A stretch of 34,279 nucleotides of DNA from Candidatus Parabeggiatoa sp. nov. 3 (GCA_003645185.1 QNEL01000018.1:1-34279); one strand, 5' to 3'; positions 15,449 through 22,764 are shown, numbered from the stretch's first letter. The notes: generated by a model not told the origin, from the sequence alone. A program made the numbers and translations.

Positions 15449-16195
15449 TCATAAAATCCTGTTCTGGCTCATATCACTTTGCCGCGAGCGTCCAAATAGT
15501 TTATCAGGCTTCTGCAACGTCGCGCCGTCAACCGCATAAAACCCTTCAACAGCTCTCACCGTTTTTGGGAGCGTATAACAACGATAAATGTTTAAACCCT
15601 GAATATGACGATCATAGTCTTGAATAGCCAGTTGAGATACAAAACAGGCCATTGCTTCTTGTTTGCGTTTTAAAAAAGGGGTGATATCTAATAGCACATT
15701 GGGATGCAAAGGCGCTCCGATTTCATACATTGCCAAGCTAACGCTTTCACCACAACGGCGCACCGCTTCTACGGCAATCATAGCTAATGCGTAATGATCG
15801 GGATGTATTTCCATGAGGGATGGTGCATAAACTTGGGTAATGTGTTTTTCTTGAATATAATCAAATAGTTGCTGAATCAGGGCTTCGCTGCATTCCAAAG
15901 TCCGATCTGTGATCCCTAAAAATTCAGGATTACCGTAACCTAATATTTGGGCCGCGTGATAGCTTTCTTGTTGGCGAGTTTGGATATAATTTGACAGACT
16001 CTGTTGATCCGGGTGTGTCGTTGCCGCACTGCCATCGGTAGCAATAATCACGGTGACTGGATTACCCTGTGCCACATGCTGCATGATGGCACCGCCACAG
16101 CCAAAGACTTCATCATCAGGATGTGGCGCTAAGACTAAAACAGGGCCGCTGGGTAAGAGGGTGGTGGCGGTATAAGGGATAAATAATGATTCCAT
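15449..16195 (-). CDS. PIG-L family (LmbE-like) deacetylase
   Basis: This 248-residue protein of the PIG-L/LmbE superfamily contains zinc-dependent N-acetyl hydrolases that act on N-acetylglucosamine-type substrates. The diagnostic VLAPHPDDEVFGCGGA motif lies at residues 22-37 (zinc ligands His25 and Asp28), followed by IIATDGSAATTHP and the later EIHPDHYALA motif with the third zinc ligand. The frame extends upstream to 16318, but that part reads through palindromic repeat DNA. The ATG at 16195 has an AGGA site 6 bases upstream and is preferred. Neighbouring genes do not reveal the substrate; cell-envelope or small-thiol sugar chemistry is possible. Confidence 0.85.
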   Translation of the reverse strand: MESLFIPYTATTLLPSGPVLVLAPHPDDEVFGCGGAIMQHVAQGNPVTVIIATDGSAATTHPDQQSLSNYIQTRQQESYHAAQILGYGNPEFLGITDRTLECSEALIQQLFDYIQEKHITQVYAPSLMEIHPDHYALAMIAVEAVRRCGESVSLAMYEIGAPLHPNVLLDITPFLKRKQEAMACFVSQLAIQDYDRHIQGLNIYRCYTLPKTVRAVEGFYAVDGATLQKPDKLFGRSRQSDMSQNRIL

Positions 16196-16318
16196 CTTCA
16201 ATCCTATTTGGCCGTTTCTGTATAATTTAAACTCAAGTTGATCTCGCGTAGCGAAGAACGTAGTGTGAACGCCAATTAGGTTTTCGTTTCTCATCGTTAT
16301 ACATATATTGTCCACCAT

Positions 16319-16360
16319 TTCACTTAAGAAGTTTTTGCGCGCAAAAACTTCTTAAGTGAA
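16319..16360. repeat. Perfect 42-bp palindrome with GCGCGC centre
   Basis: TTCACTTAAGAAG...CTTCTTAAGTGAA is perfectly symmetrical around the TTTTTGCGCGCAAAAA core. Its core is identical to those of the palindromes at 5368-5411 and 7065-7106, but its arms differ. Confidence 0.85.
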
Positions 16361-16429
16361 CCGGAGGTGGGCTACGCTAAATACAATTTGCGCTTTTGGC
16401 GCTAGAAATCTCGCTAGAGATATGTTTTG

Positions 16430-16560
16430 TCACCACCACCTGACTTGAGCTTTTAGACAACTGCTTTCACGCTTTCACTTAACAAGTTTCGCTCCGCGAA
16501 ACTTTAGCGTGAAAAAGATTTTGCGCGCAAAATCTTTGGCGTGAAAAGCTGTTGGCTTTC
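16430..16560. repeat. Repeat shared with the 5' flank of the IS1634 remnant
   Basis: GTCACCACCACCTGACTT (about 16429) and AGCTGTTGGCT (about 16546) recur in the same order at 29585-29634, just before the IS1634-type transposase remnant. Between them lie a GCGAAGCGAAAC-type hairpin and a 24-bp GCGCGC palindrome (16514-16537). Confidence 0.55.
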
Positions 16561-16583
16561 TTTCTTTCTTTCAACCATCAGAA

Positions 16584-17183
16584 TCAGTCATTTTCCAAAG
16601 AGGGGTCGGGAGAATTTGTCGTTTTTTCGTAAACTTGTATCGCTGGTTCAACTAATTCAAATCCGTTTTTGAAACGTGGTCCAATCTTACCGGTAATAGA
16701 AGCTATCCACATGGGCCAATCTTCATTGGCCTGAAGTAGTTTATTCCAGACTCTAGGGCGTACCTTCATCTGGACAATTTGTCCATCTGCATTGATACAA
16801 ATCCGTCTCCAACCACGTTTGATCGTTTCTACCCAGTTCGGTAGTGCCGTCATTTTGATATTCACCTCAAGCTTTCCCCGTGTCTTAGGCATCGTTATTG
16901 TCGATTTTTTTTGGGGTATGCCTCCTGGCGGGTTGACTATGACATGAGGGTTGATAAATGTCTGCTTTTTCTTGAGTCCAAACGTGAGCTTTGAACGTGT
17001 TTCTTGAGGAACTGTGGGATCAAAAATGCCAATTTTAGGTTGTTGATGCACTGCTTTTTTTCTTAAACCCAAAGAGAGCTTTGGGCGTTTTTCAGTTTGA
17101 GATTGGGCTTGATTTCCAGATTGATCGTCTTGTCGCTTTTTTTTCAAGCCGAGTGTGAGTTTGGGGGGGTTTTCAGTGTTCAT
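16584..17183 (-). CDS. Protein with three KLxxGLKKK motifs and a FinO-like-annotated domain
   Basis: The N-terminal half of this 199-residue cytoplasmic protein has three spaced copies of a short basic motif: KLTLGLKKK (residue 9), KLSLGLRKK (35) and KLTFGLKKK (64). Linkers between them are Gln/Pro-rich and probably disordered. The C-terminal half (about 100-190) is a compact domain with GKLEVNIKMTALPNWVETI, ICINADGQIVQMKVRPRVW and PMWIASITGKIGPR. From memory this resembles proteins annotated fertility inhibition FinO-like in cyanobacteria and relatives, not the RNA-binding ProQ domain itself. Basic repeats plus this domain could suit RNA binding, but that is inference. It lies 28 bases downstream of the phosphoesterase gene, so it may be the last gene of that operon. 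Confidence 0.6.
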   Translation of the reverse strand: MNTENPPKLTLGLKKKRQDDQSGNQAQSQTEKRPKLSLGLRKKAVHQQPKIGIFDPTVPQETRSKLTFGLKKKQTFINPHVIVNPPGGIPQKKSTITMPKTRGKLEVNIKMTALPNWVETIKRGWRRICINADGQIVQMKVRPRVWNKLLQANEDWPMWIASITGKIGPRFKNGFELVEPAIQVYEKTTNSPDPSLEND

Positions 17184-17211
17184 AACTGAGCATCCATTTT
17201 ATTCAATAAGT

Positions 17212-17733
17212 TTAAGAAGGACTTTTGGAAACCGGCACGGTTTCAAAAGTCAGGGTTGTCAGGCTGCCAAATAAATAACTGGGAGGCGCGCCGATTCCGC
17301 CTACGGAACCAGGATTACAAATAACGGTTTCGGTTCCCTTGATATTGATAAGGCGTTCAATGAACACATTATGAGTATGTCCACAACACACGAGATCATA
17401 GTCGCCTGTGACGGCCATGCCATGAGCGTAATGGGGATAGTGAACTAAAAAAATGCGTCGTCCATTTAATGTCAATGTGGCATCTTGCCCATAATAATGA
17501 ATGAGACTGTTAGGGGCATGGGAGAGCTTTGACAGGGTGTACAGATCGCCTGTGTTATTACCGTGAATGGCGTGTACCGGTAAATTATATGGTTGTAATT
17601 TTTTCAGGGTACTGGGTGCGACAATGTCGCCACAATGCAAAATGGCTTCGGCACCACGTTGTTTGGCATCCGCTACTGCGGCGCAAAGCAAGGGTATATT
17701 ATCGTGACTGTCTGATAAGATGGCAATTTTCAT
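17212..17733 (-). CDS. YfcE/MJ0936-type metallophosphoesterase
   Basis: This 173-residue member of the calcineurin-like phosphoesterase family has all metal-binding motifs: SDSHDN (residues 7-12), HCGDIV (33-38), HGNNTGD, CCGHTHN near residue 119, and the closing NPGSVGG. Family members hydrolyse phosphodiesters or small phosphate esters in a Mn-dependent way in the cytoplasm; the natural substrate is unknown. The length is typical. It starts one base after the stop codon of the MBL-fold gene upstream (ATG at 17733), so the two are almost certainly translationally coupled. Confidence 0.9.
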   Translation of the reverse strand: MKIAILSDSHDNIPLLCAAVADAKQRGAEAILHCGDIVAPSTLKKLQPYNLPVHAIHGNNTGDLYTLSKLSHAPNSLIHYYGQDATLTLNGRRIFLVHYPHYAHGMAVTGDYDLVCCGHTHNVFIERLINIKGTETVICNPGSVGGIGAPPSYLFGSLTTLTFETVPVSKSPS

Positions 17734-17734
17734 G

Positions 17735-18688
17735 TTATTTTTTATCCCACCAGATTTCTAAGCCTTGTGTGTTGAGTTCAATATCGGTTGCCAGTAATTC
17801 GCGGCATTTTTCAGGGGGTAGAGTACAGCCAAGTTGTTGTAATTGTTGTAAAAAATAATTCATCATTTGCTCAGATAATAAGGTATGGCGTTCAGGGTTG
17901 CCCTTGTCGGCTACCGATTTGATTAAACTGACTTGTTTATCTATACCCTCATGCAATTGTTCAGCCAATCTAGGCAGATCGGTGATTTCCCCATAATGCG
18001 TGAGATACATTTTTTCGGGTTGATAAGACAATAAACAATTTATAGAATCATGCATAGCCTCTGGCTCAAATTGCACAGGTGTCGTGGCCGGAAAAATAAA
18101 CGCGCCTTGAGGCGTATCAAAGTCTCGGTAAGAAATGCCAAAGGCATCTCCCGTAAAAAAACTTTTACTGCGTTCATCAAAAATACAAAAATGATGCCTA
18201 GCATGTCCAGGGGTATCTAAAAATTGAAGTGGACGGCCTTTAAAATCAATGACTTGTCCGTTTTTTGGTTGAATCACTCGCTTTGCTGAAACGGGTACAA
18301 TATCACCATAAAGGGCTTGAAAAGTGTCTTCACCATAAACGGTTGTCGCGCTGGCAATCAATTTAGTGGGGTTAATCATATGCCGTGCGCCGCGTGGATG
18401 AACGACTAGATGGGCATTAGGTAAGGCATGCATCAGTTTACCGGCCCCGCCGGCATGATCTAAATGAACATGTGTCACAATGACATAATCAACATTTTCG
18501 ATGGGAATATTTTTTTGGTTTAGCGCATCCAGTAAGCGTGGCACAGAATAGCTTGTACCCGTATCAATATAGGTAGCGTGCTGATTTTCAACCAGTAAAT
18601 GACTGGCGGCGAAAAAGGGACGCATAAAACCGGTGTCTAGGGTAGTAATGCCAAAATCATGGTCTTGTCGTAAGGCATTGTTATTCAT
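17735..18688 (-). CDS. MBL-fold metallo-hydrolase
   Basis: This 317-residue protein has a metallo-beta-lactamase fold with THVHLDHAGGAGK (two-metal HxHxDH motif), LDTPGHARHH, FFTGDAFG and YLTHYGE in order. It is a soluble hydrolase; relatives include thioesterases and glyoxalase II-like enzymes, and the substrate cannot be told. The frame continues to 18781, but the extra residues (KINLERKL) are the translation of the 22-bp repeat, so the ATG at 18688 is chosen despite a weak ribosome site. It overlaps the YfcE-like gene region by near-contact (stop and start one base apart), defining an MBL-phosphoesterase pair. Confidence 0.85.
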   Translation of the reverse strand: MNNNALRQDHDFGITTLDTGFMRPFFAASHLLVENQHATYIDTGTSYSVPRLLDALNQKNIPIENVDYVIVTHVHLDHAGGAGKLMHALPNAHLVVHPRGARHMINPTKLIASATTVYGEDTFQALYGDIVPVSAKRVIQPKNGQVIDFKGRPLQFLDTPGHARHHFCIFDERSKSFFTGDAFGISYRDFDTPQGAFIFPATTPVQFEPEAMHDSINCLLSYQPEKMYLTHYGEITDLPRLAEQLHEGIDKQVSLIKSVADKGNPERHTLLSEQMMNYFLQQLQQLGCTLPPEKCRELLATDIELNTQGLEIWWDKK

Positions 18689-19033
18689 AATGATTTTGAA
18701 CACAAAGGGATTGAATGAAGCGAATGAGGCTTTAAGCGAACGCAATTTTCGTTCCAAATTTATTTTGCAAAGGCAAGCCACTTTTATACTAACGATATTA
18801 TAATATAATCTTTAATCAATTAGGCACTCAATCCACTATATATTGCACATGGGCATAACTTAAACTTTTTAGTGGGCAACAAAAACACGTTACCCACCCT
18901 ACAATTCTTTTTAGATCAATTTGGTGGGCAACAAAAACACGTTACCCACCCTACAATTCTTTTTAGATCGATTTGGTGGGCAACAAAAACACGTTACCCA
19001 CCCTACAATTCATTAATAATTGATAATTGAACA
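18689..19033. other. Divergent intergenic region before dusB
   Basis: The region holds one 22-bp repeat copy (18746-18769), an AT-rich stretch, and the 52-bp tandem array. It separates the minus-strand MBL gene from dusB, so it must hold both promoters, but none can be assigned with confidence. Confidence 0.5.
18872..19011. repeat. 52-bp tandem repeat, 2.7 copies, each a hairpin
   Basis: Units start at 18872, 18924 and 18976. Each contains GTGGGCAACAAAAACACGTTACCCAC, whose arms pair with one mismatch, then CCTACAATTC. The array ends 22 bases before the dusB start. Confidence 0.9.
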
Positions 19034-20017
19034 ATGCAAATTGGCCCTTATCTCCTCAAAAATAATCTCGTTTTAGCGCCCATGGCGGGTGTGACGGATC
19101 GCCCCTTTCGGCAATTGTGCAAAAATAAGGGGGCCGGTATGGCAGTATCTGAAATGATTTCGTCCAATTCCCTGCTTTGGGGCAGTGAGAAAACAAAACG
19201 TCGCGCTAATCACGAGGGTGAAACGGAACCACGCTGTGTACAAATTGCGGGAGCTGATCCGCACTTATTAGCGAAAGCGGCACAACATAATGTGGAAAAT
19301 GGCGCACAAATCATTGATATTAATATGGGATGCCCAGCTAAAAAGGTGTGTAATGTCATGGCCGGATCAGCTTTATTGAAAAATGAAACCTTGGTGGGCA
19401 AAATCCTTGATATGGTTGTGAAGGCGGTTGATGTGCCGATTACCTTAAAAATTCGCACCGGTTGGGATACCGCACATCGTAATGGCGTGCGTATTGCCCA
19501 AATCGCCGAACAGGCTGGCGTACAAGCCTTAGCTGTACATGGGCGTACCCGTGCTTGTGGTTTTAGCGGTGAAGCAGAATATGACACCATTGCCGAAATT
19601 AAAACGTTGATTAAAATACCCGTTATTGCCAACGGTGATATTCGTACCCCTGAAAAAGCGGAGTATGTTTTAGAGTATACCAAAGCGGATGCGATCATGA
19701 TAGGGCGTGCCGCATTAGGGTGTCCGTGGTTATTTGGAGAAATCGATCACTATTTAAAAACGGGTGAAAAATGCCCTAAGCCTTCAGTCATTGAAATCCG
19801 CGACATTCTATTACAACACTTAGACAATCTCTATCAATTCTATGGAGAATATACCGGTGTTCGGATGGCGCGCAAACATTTATCATGGTACAGCAAAGGC
19901 CAGCCACACGGTGCTGCGTTTCGTCAGATAGTCAATCGTGTAGGCAGTTCCGTTGAGCAAATTAATTTAACAGAAGCTTTTTTTGAAAATGTGGGGCTTA
20001 ATAACTACAAGGATTAG
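19034..20017 (+). CDS. dusB: tRNA-dihydrouridine synthase B
   Basis: This FMN-dependent enzyme reduces uridines in the tRNA D-loop to dihydrouridine, using NADPH. The 327 residues fit DusB of gammaproteobacteria. The motifs are complete: LAPMAGVTDRPFRQLCKNKG (15-34), AVSEMISSN, INMGCPAKKVCNVMAGSALL with the catalytic cysteine in GCP (near residue 100), KIRTGWD, AVHGRTR, VIANGDIRTPEKA and AIMIGRAALGCPWLF. In many gammaproteobacteria dusB is followed by fis; here it is not, so the operon has been broken or differs. No Shine-Dalgarno sequence is seen before the ATG at 19034. The leader is a hairpin array that may affect expression. Confidence 0.95.
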   Translation: MQIGPYLLKNNLVLAPMAGVTDRPFRQLCKNKGAGMAVSEMISSNSLLWGSEKTKRRANHEGETEPRCVQIAGADPHLLAKAAQHNVENGAQIIDINMGCPAKKVCNVMAGSALLKNETLVGKILDMVVKAVDVPITLKIRTGWDTAHRNGVRIAQIAEQAGVQALAVHGRTRACGFSGEAEYDTIAEIKTLIKIPVIANGDIRTPEKAEYVLEYTKADAIMIGRAALGCPWLFGEIDHYLKTGEKCPKPSVIEIRDILLQHLDNLYQFYGEYTGVRMARKHLSWYSKGQPHGAAFRQIVNRVGSSVEQINLTEAFFENVGLNNYKD

Positions 20018-20134
20018 TTATAAGAAAGGATAAGGCCTTTTTTGTCGTTGAGTTCATCCATACCATCATAACTCAAAACAAGGCTAACCAAATACGAAAA
20101 TTATAACTTGTCAATTCATGTCGGTTAAATGTAG

Positions 20135-20245
20135 GGTGGGTAAGCGGGCGGCAATAAACTTAAACTCATCCCAAAAACTCACCGCCCGCTTGCCCACCAT
20201 TGTCAATTCTTAAACTTATCCCCAAAACTCACCACCCGCTTGCCA
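20135..20245. repeat. Inverted plus direct repeat between convergent genes
   Basis: The arms at 20135-20151 (GGTGGGTAAGCGGGCGG) and 20182-20198 pair with one mismatch. The right half is then repeated directly (about 20210-20245). Lying between the 3' ends of dusB and the HEPN gene, it could serve as a bidirectional transcript end. A similar GGTGGGTAAGCGGGCGGTA unit lies at about 27772. Confidence 0.7.
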
Positions 20246-20257
20246 AACTTGTCAGGT

Positions 20258-20800
20258 TTAGCCCTGTTTAAGCATAAAAAGATTTCTGCCATGAGCAACC
20301 CAATTTCTATATTTCAAAATATCTTTGGCAAGCTCAATCAATTGTTCGTTTCCTTTAAACAAACTTCGCTTCAGTAAATCTAATATTTCCATTGGTTTCC
20401 AATATTCTATTTCTCTTGATAAATGTTCATAATAAACCTCAGCTAAATCAGACGGAAGGATTTCGCGTATTTTTTCGCCTTTGACTTGGAAAAAATCTAT
20501 CAAATAACGTTCAAAAGTTGCCCATAAAGATAAAACAAATAGATCATCAATCACTTTGCTACTATTTATTAAAGTCAAATCAGTGACTTGATCGATCACC
20601 GTACAACGATTTAAGAGATTTAAGCCCAGCTTATGTTTTTCAAAGCAGATTCGCTTGCTCATTTCTGCTTCATTATCATCAAGGCTATGAAGCGCTTGTT
20701 TCGCTTTATTAGAAAAGGTAACGACACGTTTAGACACTTTCAGGGCTTCTACTGCCACGAGATAAGCTTCCCAAATAGGGATTAAAGGTTCAGAATTCAT
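20258..20800 (-). CDS. HEPN-like protein (Rx4H motif), second gene of a pair
   Basis: This all-helical protein of 180 residues carries the motif YRNWVAHGRN near its C-terminus (Arg165, His170). It matches the R-x4-6-H signature of HEPN ribonucleases found in toxins and defence systems. An upstream segment VLSLWATFERYLIDFFQ also fits the HEPN helical bundle (MAE_28990/RiboL-PSP-like). The ATG at 20800 overlaps the stop of the upstream gene by 11 bases (ATGAATTCTGA); a TTG at 20812 is an alternative start. Such tight overlap with a non-HEPN partner is typical of two-gene toxin-antitoxin or defence modules, but nuclease activity and toxicity are inference. No membrane segments or signal peptide are present. 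Confidence 0.6.
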   Translation of the reverse strand: MNSEPLIPIWEAYLVAVEALKVSKRVVTFSNKAKQALHSLDDNEAEMSKRICFEKHKLGLNLLNRCTVIDQVTDLTLINSSKVIDDLFVLSLWATFERYLIDFFQVKGEKIREILPSDLAEVYYEHLSREIEYWKPMEILDLLKRSLFKGNEQLIELAKDILKYRNWVAHGRNLFMLKQG

Positions 20801-21287
20801 AATCGCTAACAAAGGTGATGAGTTCTAAAAATAATGCTTGATCAACAAGATGCATTCTTCTTCGGCGACTATTTTCTATCCAGTACCAACCATCAATATC
20901 AATACCTTTATACATCTGTACCCTAACCTGTTTGCTGCGATCATTTCGAGAAGGTTTCATGATTTGAGGCCCACCATCAGTCATATAAACCAGTGTTTCT
21001 TTACCAAACCAGCCTTCTATTTCAATCAATCCCTCGCCAACAATGACTTTTGAACTTGTTGCTTTGATTTCAGCTAATGTTTCCTCTTCTGGTGTTTTCA
21101 CCGTTAATTGGGTAACTTTATAAATAGCTTGTCTTTCAATAGTCGAAACGCGACTTGATACAATGACTAAATTTTCTGTAGTCAACCATTGTTTAATCGG
21201 CGTATATAACTGTTCAACTCGTTCTAAATAAAGCCGTATTGTGTCTCTCACAGCTTCATTTTCTAAACGTTCAAATTCGATGTCCAT
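20790..21287 (-). CDS. Unknown protein, first gene of the HEPN pair
   Basis: This 165-residue soluble protein of unknown family starts MDIEFERLENEAVRDTIRL. A helical N-terminal part is followed by a beta-rich middle (LAEIKATSSKVIVGEGLIEI, EGWFGKETLVYMTDGGPQI), an Arg/Lys-rich stretch (SRNDRSKQVRVQ) and WYWIENSRRRRMHLVD. It overlaps the HEPN gene by 11 bases and so is co-translated with it. By position it could be an antitoxin or specificity partner; no antitoxin motif is recognised. The start ATG at 21287 lies next to a heptamer-like TCAGTTATCAG stretch in the repeat-rich intergenic region. Confidence 0.55.
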   Translation of the reverse strand: MDIEFERLENEAVRDTIRLYLERVEQLYTPIKQWLTTENLVIVSSRVSTIERQAIYKVTQLTVKTPEEETLAEIKATSSKVIVGEGLIEIEGWFGKETLVYMTDGGPQIMKPSRNDRSKQVRVQMYKGIDIDGWYWIENSRRRRMHLVDQALFLELITFVSDYEF

Positions 21288-21607
21288 AGTTTTTCAGTTT
21301 TCAGTTATCAGATAACTTTGCATTCGCTCAATAAAATCATAGAAATAAATTTATTTTGCGATGGCGTGCATGTTATTTTGCTTGATTTTCGTTCCAAATT
21401 TATTTTGCGGTGGAGTGTATAAATATACTTTATTCAATCGGGAAACGCTATATTATTCTTGTTCAATAGAAGATTTGCGTTTAGGGGATGTATTGGTTTA
21501 TAGTAGAAAAAATAATAGGAACGAAAATTCAAACGCAAAATAACAGGCATTTGATATGTAGCTTGGCTTAGTGAATCGTAACCCAACATTTTAAAAGGTA
21601 AAAAACA
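21288..21607. other. Repeat-rich divergent spacer
   Basis: The spacer contains a TGCATGTTATTTTGCTTG repeat, a full 22-bp repeat copy (21386-21410), and TTTATTCAATCGGGAAACGC, a repeat also seen in related form near 5325 and 12163. The 60-codon frame at 21361 is repeat translation. The region must hold promoters for the HEPN pair and the Lcl-domain gene. Confidence 0.55.
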
Positions 21608-22702
21608 ATGACAATCAAATTATTTATATTAGCAGTATTATTTGTTATCAGTGGCGGAGTAGCCTTTTCAGAGTATTTCAAAAACCATAAGTTCATTTCT
21701 TTTCTGGCAACGGCTATTGCCATTATTGCGACTTTTTATTTGTTTCAAGACATATACGATGATCTCAAGCAACCGAGTTCATCGCCTCAACCACCGAGAG
21801 TTTCAGAAGTCACGCCGCCTGAAGATTCTCCGCTAGAGGAAGTCGACAGACGACTCCCTACAAAAATCGCAAAAGGAGATTTTGCGGCTTATTTTCAGCC
21901 TAAACAAGAGATGTTTGAACCCACAGCTGATTTCCAAGCACGGCGACATCAATTGTTACAACAGTTTAATCATGAAGTCAAACAACGCAATTTGGATTAT
22001 CAGGCTGGCATCTTGCATTTAACTGATTACAATGCCGATACTCAACTATTTGTAGTGAATTTATATTGGCAAGCTGATTGGGTAAAACCGTTTTTGGGGG
22101 AATTGCAAAGTAAGGGTCTGGTTAAAATAGGCGTTAAAGAGGCAAAACAGATTTATAATGAAGGAAGAGAGAAACCCTTATTTATAACGGCGAGTTTAAA
22201 TGATAATCAACTTGAAATTCAGGGTGCTATGGTAGAAAAAGGTAGGGCTTATTCGATCCTATCGATCCTATCGTATCGCTATATAGATAATGGCAATGGC
22301 ACCGTCACAGATACTCGAACTGGATTGATATGGCTGACAAATGCCAATTGTTTTGGCTATCAAGATTGGAAAACTGCCCTGCAAAGTGCCGCTAATCTAG
22401 CGAGTGGACAATGTGGACTTCGTGACGGTTCTAGGCGAGGTATGTGGCGTTTGCCTTCTAAAGAAGAGTGGGAGGCGATGATTGATAAGAAATACCAACC
22501 CACGCTCTCCAATGCAGCCGGTACAGGCCCTTGGAAGGAAGGTGATGCGTTCTCGGGCGTACAGTCGTACGGCTATTGGTCGTCTACGTCGCTTGCTACC
22601 GTCACGTATTACGCGTGGATCGTGGACTTCGACCGCGGCCTCGTGAACGCCGACGGCAGGACTAACACCTTCTACGTCTGGCCGTTGCGAGGCGAACAAT
22701 AG
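21608..22702 (+). CDS. Membrane-anchored Lcl/DUF1566 protein, candidate DGR target
   Basis: This 364-residue protein has two N-terminal membrane segments (about residues 3-20 and 30-47), a Pro-rich linker, a middle domain (about 85-220) of unknown family, and a C-terminal Lcl/DUF1566 domain. That domain opens DNGNGTVTDTRTGLIWLT and continues MWRLPSKEEWEAM, YWSSTS and YVWPLRGE. DUF1566/Lcl domains are thought to have a C-type-lectin-related fold and serve as binding domains. The last 45 codons are GC-rich and codon-patterned as in a diversity-generating retroelement variable region: residues 338-354 can be read as replacements of a poly-Asn template with fixed third bases. The domain would be on the outer side of the membrane and bind a variable ligand. 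The start has AAAAGG upstream. A hairpin follows the stop. Confidence 0.85.
   Translation: MTIKLFILAVLFVISGGVAFSEYFKNHKFISFLATAIAIIATFYLFQDIYDDLKQPSSSPQPPRVSEVTPPEDSPLEEVDRRLPTKIAKGDFAAYFQPKQEMFEPTADFQARRHQLLQQFNHEVKQRNLDYQAGILHLTDYNADTQLFVVNLYWQADWVKPFLGELQSKGLVKIGVKEAKQIYNEGREKPLFITASLNDNQLEIQGAMVEKGRAYSILSILSYRYIDNGNGTVTDTRTGLIWLTNANCFGYQDWKTALQSAANLASGQCGLRDGSRRGMWRLPSKEEWEAMIDKKYQPTLSNAAGTGPWKEGDAFSGVQSYGYWSSTSLATVTYYAWIVDFDRGLVNADGRTNTFYVWPLRGEQ
22562..22700 (+). other. Candidate DGR variable region
   Basis: My hand count over 22561-22680 gives about 58% GC and 17-18% A, against about 38% GC in line 22201-22260 of the same gene. Codons for residues 338-354 are ATC GTG GAC TTC GAC CGC, GGC CTC GTG AAC GCC GAC and GGC AGG ACT AAC ACC. 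Most end in C and fit AAC with the first two bases substituted; AGG fits AAG. Residues 328-335 (TCG CTT GCT ACC GTC ACG, TAT TAC) fit ACG, AAT, GCT, AAC, AAC, ACG, AAT, AAC. The invariant 3' part (TAC GTC TGG CCG and on) would be the mutagenic homology initiation end. No template repeat is in the window. Confidence 0.7.
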
Positions 22703-22734
22703 ATACTTTGCTTCTTTGGGTGCTTTGACGGGGT

Positions 22735-22764
22735 GCAGGGGTGTCCCCTGCTCGATTTTTTTTT
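22735..22764 (+). terminator. Hairpin plus T-run after the Lcl gene (terminator or DGR hairpin)
   Basis: GCAGGGG (22735-22741) pairs perfectly with CCCCTGC (22745-22751) around TGT and is followed by TCGA and nine Ts. It fits an intrinsic terminator. Hairpins or cruciforms just downstream of DGR variable regions are also known to aid target recognition, so both roles are possible. Confidence 0.7.

Noticed and set aside
18872-19011. CRISPR-like array before dusB
   Set aside because: The units are contiguous 52-bp tandem copies with identical sequence between the hairpins, so there are no spacers.
22397-22699. 100-codon minus-strand frame opposite the Lcl domain
   Set aside because: It is a shadow caused by the GC-rich, codon-biased variable region; no start signal or recognisable protein.
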